A stretch of DNA of 64,000 bases, taken from NCBI RefSeq assembly GCF_039540375.1, contig NZ_BAABEX010000007.1, positions 186,001-250,000 of the forward strand. Direction: 5' to 3'. Source of the stretch: Acidovorax_G lacteus. GTDB taxonomy: Bacteria; Pseudomonadota; Gammaproteobacteria; Burkholderiales; Burkholderiaceae_C. The notes under the pieces were generated by a model. It was not told the origin of the DNA, searched no databases, and saw only the letters and a program-made list of their open reading frames with translations. Positions 61,190-64,000 of the stretch are shown here, in pieces; position 1 is the stretch's first letter, and the number at the start of each line of letters is the position of its first letter. Both the position numbers and the translations under genes were made by a program.

Positions 61190-62464
61190 TCAGCTGCCGC
61201 GGGTCACGGGTACGTTGGCGTCACGGCCGTAGGCGCCGTACTTGCCCAGCTCCCACTTGGCAATGGCGTTGCGGTGGACTTCGTCCGGGCCGTCGGCAAA
61301 GCGCAGGGTGCGCGCGCCTGCGTAGGCATAGGCGAGCGGGAAGTCGTCGCACATGCCGCCACCGCCGTGGGCCTGCATGGCCCAGTCGATGACCTGGCAA
61401 GCCATCGAGGGTGCCACCACCTTGATCATCGCAATCTCGGTGCGCGCCACCTTGTTGCCCGCCACGTCCATCAGCCAGGCGGCCTTGAGCGTGAGCAGGC
61501 GGGCCATGTCGATCTTGCAGCGGGCTTCGGCGATGCGCTCCTGCGTCACCGTTTGCTGCGCCACCGACTTGCCAAAGGCCACGCGGGCCAGTGAGCGGCG
61601 GCACATCAGTTCCAGCGCGCGCTCGGCCAGGCCGATCAGGCGCATGCAGTGGTGGATGCGGCCGGGGCCGAGGCGGCCCTGGGCAATTTCAAACCCGCGG
61701 CCTTCGCCCAGCAGGATGTTGCCGGCGGGCACGCGCACGTTTTCAAACACCATTTCGACGTGGCCGTGCGGGGCATCGTCGTAGCCCAGCACGTTGAGCG
61801 GGCGCAGCACGCGGATGCCCGGGGTGTCGGCGGGCACCACGATCATGCTCTGCTGCGAGTGCTTGGGCGCGTCGGGGTCGGTCTTGCCCATGGTGATGTA
61901 GACGGCGCAGCGCGGGTCGGCAGCGCCCGAAATCCACCACTTGCGGCCGTTGATCACGTATTCGTCGCCTTGGCGCTCGATGCGGGTGCTGATGTTGGTG
62001 GCGTCGCTGGAGGCCACGTCGGGCTCCGTCATGGCAAAGGCGGAGCGGATCTTGCCCTCCAGCAGGGGCTTGAGCCAGCGGGCCTTGATCTCGTCGCTGC
62101 CGTAGCGGGCGATGGTTTCCATGTTGCCGGTGTCGGGCGCAGAGCAGTTGAACACCTCGCTCGCCCATGGCACGCGCCCCATGATTTCGGCCAGCGGGGC
62201 GTATTCCTGGTTGGTCAGGCCCGCGCCTTCGTAGCCCGACACGGCTGCGCTGTCGACTGGCAGAAACAGGTTCCACAGGCCTGCGGCCTGGGCCTTGGGC
62301 TTGAGCTTCTCGATGGTCTCCAGCGCGCTCCAGCGCTTGCCGGCGGCCGTGTTGGCTGCCAGTTCGGCTGTGTACTCCGCCTCGGCAGGGTAGATGTGGT
62401 CGTCCATGAACTGCAAGAGCTTGGCCTGCAGTTCCTTGGTGCGGGGGGAGTAGTCAAAGTCCAT
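61190..62464 (-). CDS. acyl-CoA dehydrogenase (ACAD11-like)
   Basis: A 424-residue flavoprotein. Residues 1-125 are the N-terminal helical domain (MDFDYSPRTKELQAKLLQF), then the beta domain with FAMTEPDVASSDATNI and WWISGAADPRC, and the C-terminal helices with AQGRLGPGRIHHCMRLIG, ARVAFGKSVAQQ and the FAD/CoA text FADGPDEVHRN. The GRIHHCMR form is typical of the ACAD10/11 group and not of short-chain dehydrogenases. It follows the kinase-like gene by 37 bases on the same strand; the two correspond to the domains fused in animal ACAD10/11 and to the LvaC/LvaA pair, which act on phosphorylated 4-hydroxyacyl-CoA. Confidence 0.92.
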   Translation of the reverse strand: MDFDYSPRTKELQAKLLQFMDDHIYPAEAEYTAELAANTAAGKRWSALETIEKLKPKAQAAGLWNLFLPVDSAAVSGYEGAGLTNQEYAPLAEIMGRVPWASEVFNCSAPDTGNMETIARYGSDEIKARWLKPLLEGKIRSAFAMTEPDVASSDATNISTRIERQGDEYVINGRKWWISGAADPRCAVYITMGKTDPDAPKHSQQSMIVVPADTPGIRVLRPLNVLGYDDAPHGHVEMVFENVRVPAGNILLGEGRGFEIAQGRLGPGRIHHCMRLIGLAERALELMCRRSLARVAFGKSVAQQTVTQERIAEARCKIDMARLLTLKAAWLMDVAGNKVARTEIAMIKVVAPSMACQVIDWAMQAHGGGGMCDDFPLAYAYAGARTLRFADGPDEVHRNAIAKWELGKYGAYGRDANVPVTRGS

Positions 62465-62501
62465 CGTGGTCTCCGGGGAAAAATCAGGGTAGGGCGCGGG
62501 C

Positions 62502-63587
62502 TCAGCCCCGTTGCGCAAACGACCAGGCCAGCTCGGCCATGGGCCGGGCCCCTTCACCCGATGCCTTGGCCTGGGCGCTGGAGGCGGTGCCCGCCTCCAC
62601 GCGCTTGGCGATGCCTTGCAGAATGGCTGCAATGCGGAACAGGTTGTAGGCCATGTAGAAGTTCCAGTCGGCGCGCAGGCTCTCGGGCGTGGCCAGACCC
62701 GTGCGCTCGCAGTAGCGCTCGATGTACGCGTCTTCGCTCGGAATGCCCAGCGCGGCCAAGTCCAGCCCGCCGATGCCGCGGAACATGCCGGCCGGGATGT
62801 GCCAGGACATGCAGTGGTAGCTGAAGTCCGCGAGCGGATGGCCGAGCGTGGACAGTTCCCAGTCGAGCACGGCAATCACACGCGGCTCGGTCGGGTGGAA
62901 CATCAGGTTGTCGAGCCGGTAGTCGCCATGCACGATGGAGATCTTGCTCTCGTCGCGCGCGCTGGCCGGCATGTGCGCGGGCAGCCATTCGATGAGCCGG
63001 TCCATCGCGTCGATGGGCTGGGTGATCGAGGCTTGGTACTGCTTGCTCCAGCGGCCGATCTGCCGCTCGAAATAGTTGCCCGGCTTGCCGTAGCTGGCCA
63101 GGCCACGCTCGCCAAAGCGCACCGTGTGCAGCGCAGCAATCACGCGGTTCATCTCGTCGTAGATGGCGCCGCGCTGAGCGGGCGTCATGCCGGGCAGGCT
63201 CTGGTCCCAGAGCACGCGGCCTTCCATGCACTCCATCACATAGAAAGCGCGGCCGATCACGCTTTCGTCTTCGCACAGCACTTCCATGCGCGGCACCGGC
63301 ACGTCGGTGCCATACAGGCCGCGCATCACGGCAAATTCGCGCTCGATGGCGTGGGCCGAGGGCAGCAGCTTGGCCACCGGGCCCGGCTTGGCGCGCATCA
63401 CGTAGTGGCGCTTGGGCGTGATGAGCTTGTAGGTCGGGTTGGACTGGCCGCCCTTGAACATCTCCACCGACAGCGGACCTTCAAAGTCCGGCAGGTGCGA
63501 TGTCAGCCAAGCGGTTAGGGCGGGCACGTCGAACGCATGCTGCTCGCTCACCGGGCGGGTGCCCACGAAATGGTCGAATTGGCTCAT
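62502..63587 (-). CDS. APH-type phosphotransferase (LvaA/ACAD11 kinase-like)
   Basis: A 361-residue aminoglycoside phosphotransferase-fold kinase. Motifs: FKGGQSNPTYKLITPKRHYV with the ATP-binding lysine region, the catalytic loop VHGDYRLDNLMFHP, and the metal-binding VLDWELSTLGHPLADFSYH. These are the marks of the kinase domain of ACAD10/11 and of LvaA, not of antibiotic resistance enzymes. It is the first gene of the pair with the acyl-CoA dehydrogenase and would phosphorylate the 4-hydroxyl of a hydroxyacyl-CoA. The true substrate chain length is unknown. Confidence 0.9.
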   Translation of the reverse strand: MSQFDHFVGTRPVSEQHAFDVPALTAWLTSHLPDFEGPLSVEMFKGGQSNPTYKLITPKRHYVMRAKPGPVAKLLPSAHAIEREFAVMRGLYGTDVPVPRMEVLCEDESVIGRAFYVMECMEGRVLWDQSLPGMTPAQRGAIYDEMNRVIAALHTVRFGERGLASYGKPGNYFERQIGRWSKQYQASITQPIDAMDRLIEWLPAHMPASARDESKISIVHGDYRLDNLMFHPTEPRVIAVLDWELSTLGHPLADFSYHCMSWHIPAGMFRGIGGLDLAALGIPSEDAYIERYCERTGLATPESLRADWNFYMAYNLFRIAAILQGIAKRVEAGTASSAQAKASGEGARPMAELAWSFAQRG

Positions 63588-63632
63588 GGAAGGCTGTTGG
63601 CAATAAGAAGGGCGGGGCTCAGTGGCTGGGCG

Positions 63633-64000
63633 TTACAGATCGGCCTCGGCAATGCGCATCAGGGCCGCGCGGTCGCGCACCACCAGGCCGCCCGGCTCGA
63701 TGCGGATGGCTTCTTCGCGCTCCATGGCCTTGAGTTCCTGGTTCACCCGCTGGCGCGAAGCACCGAGCAGCTGAGCCAGTTCTTCCTGCGCCAGTTGCAG
63801 GCCGATGCGCATCTCGCTGCCATCCGACAGGCTGGGGATGCCGTAGCTGCGCACCAGGTGCACGAGCTGCTTGGCTAGCCGCGCACGCAGGGGCAGGGTG
63901 TTGAGGTCTTCCACCAAACCGTAGAGCTGGCGAATGCGCCGTGCGTGCAGGCGCAGCATGGCTTCGTAGAACTCGACATGCGTGGCCAGGATCTTCTTGA
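63633..64000 (-). CDS. Crp/Fnr family transcriptional regulator, 5' end outside the window
   Basis: The C-terminal about 122 residues of a regulator; the frame is open to the right edge (KKILATHVEFYEAMLRLHARR), so the cyclic nucleotide-binding domain lies beyond 64000. The winged helix is plain: QLAQEELAQLLGASRQRVNQ followed by ELKAMEREEAIRIEPGGLVV. It is on the same strand as and upstream of the kinase/acyl-CoA dehydrogenase pair, 45 bases away, so it may be their regulator or simply be cotranscribed. Whether it binds cAMP cannot be judged from the part seen. Confidence 0.88.
   Translation of the reverse strand, partial: KKILATHVEFYEAMLRLHARRIRQLYGLVEDLNTLPLRARLAKQLVHLVRSYGIPSLSDGSEMRIGLQLAQEELAQLLGASRQRVNQELKAMEREEAIRIEPGGLVVRDRAALMRIAEADL

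Noticed and set aside
62502..63587. Aminoglycoside resistance by the APH-fold protein
   Set aside because: The motif set and the neighbouring acyl-CoA dehydrogenase match ACAD10/11 and LvaA kinases, not antibiotic kinases.
1..64000. CRISPR arrays, prophage, integron or insertion sequences
   Set aside because: No regularly spaced direct repeats, integrase, transposase or phage structural genes are visible; all short repeats belong to the palindromic or REP-like types.

Overview
The window looks like chromosome of a high-GC betaproteobacterium of the family Comamonadaceae, most likely Acidovorax or a close relative. The reasons are the gene order ilvB-ilvN-ilvC-pssA-leuA, the sigma factor-DUF3619-DUF3106-RDD cluster, and a recurring short palindromic repeat built on gctcgtgctt/aagcacgagc plus a gctatc...gatagc hairpin, which I associate with this family. 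No rRNA, phage, integron, insertion sequence or CRISPR array is visible. A run of 10 N at 7179-7188 marks an assembly gap inside a chemoreceptor gene.

Layout. 1-7.4 kb: a truncated BASS-type transporter, a predicted metal-dependent hydrolase divergent from a TetR regulator with a good operator candidate between them, the pyrophosphate-energised proton pump HppA divergent from soluble pyrophosphatase Ppa, and a methyl-accepting chemotaxis protein. 7.5-14.6 kb: a six-gene heavy-metal RND efflux cassette (czcI, czcC, a His-rich membrane-anchored protein, czcB, a czcA/cusA-like pump, a second His-rich periplasmic protein). 14.6-19 kb: an alpha/beta hydrolase, a FemAB-like acyltransferase, glutamine-dependent NAD synthetase and PII protein GlnB. 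19-22.7 kb: a tight minus-strand operon of ECF sigma factor, DUF3619, DUF3106, RDD, diacylglycerol kinase and a LOG-type phosphoribohydrolase. 22.9-29.3 kb: branched-chain amino acid genes ilvB, ilvN, ilvC, then pssA and leuA. leuA is preceded by a 17-codon leucine-rich leader peptide and an intrinsic terminator, which is a classical attenuator.

29.4-42 kb: PBP7-type peptidase, IclR regulator, the N-degron transferases bpt and aat, two identical tRNA-Asn genes, a stand-alone peptide deformylase, glnD, map and purL. purL carries one copy of the palindromic repeat inside its coding frame, and another copy forms its terminator. 42-51.2 kb: DUF808 protein, OmpW-like porin, a SUMF1-domain protein without the catalytic cysteines, a YdjM-like membrane protein, a P2A-type cation ATPase with an FNR-type box upstream, and RlhA. 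51.4-57 kb: an orphan branched-chain amino acid binding protein, a small membrane protein, a TadA-haloalkane dehalogenase fusion whose start codon lies in a repeat copy, an S66 peptidase, and a class III adenylate cyclase with an FHA domain. 57.2-64 kb: a penicillin acylase family Ntn hydrolase coupled to an asparaginase, an acyl-CoA dehydrogenase paired with an APH-type kinase (a pair like ACAD10/11 and LvaA/LvaC), and the end of a Crp/Fnr-type regulator.

Most genes are ordinary housekeeping genes. The unusual signals are the repeat family that has entered a coding sequence, a terminator and a translation start; the TadA fusion; and the sigma factor operon with a putative membrane anti-sigma partner.
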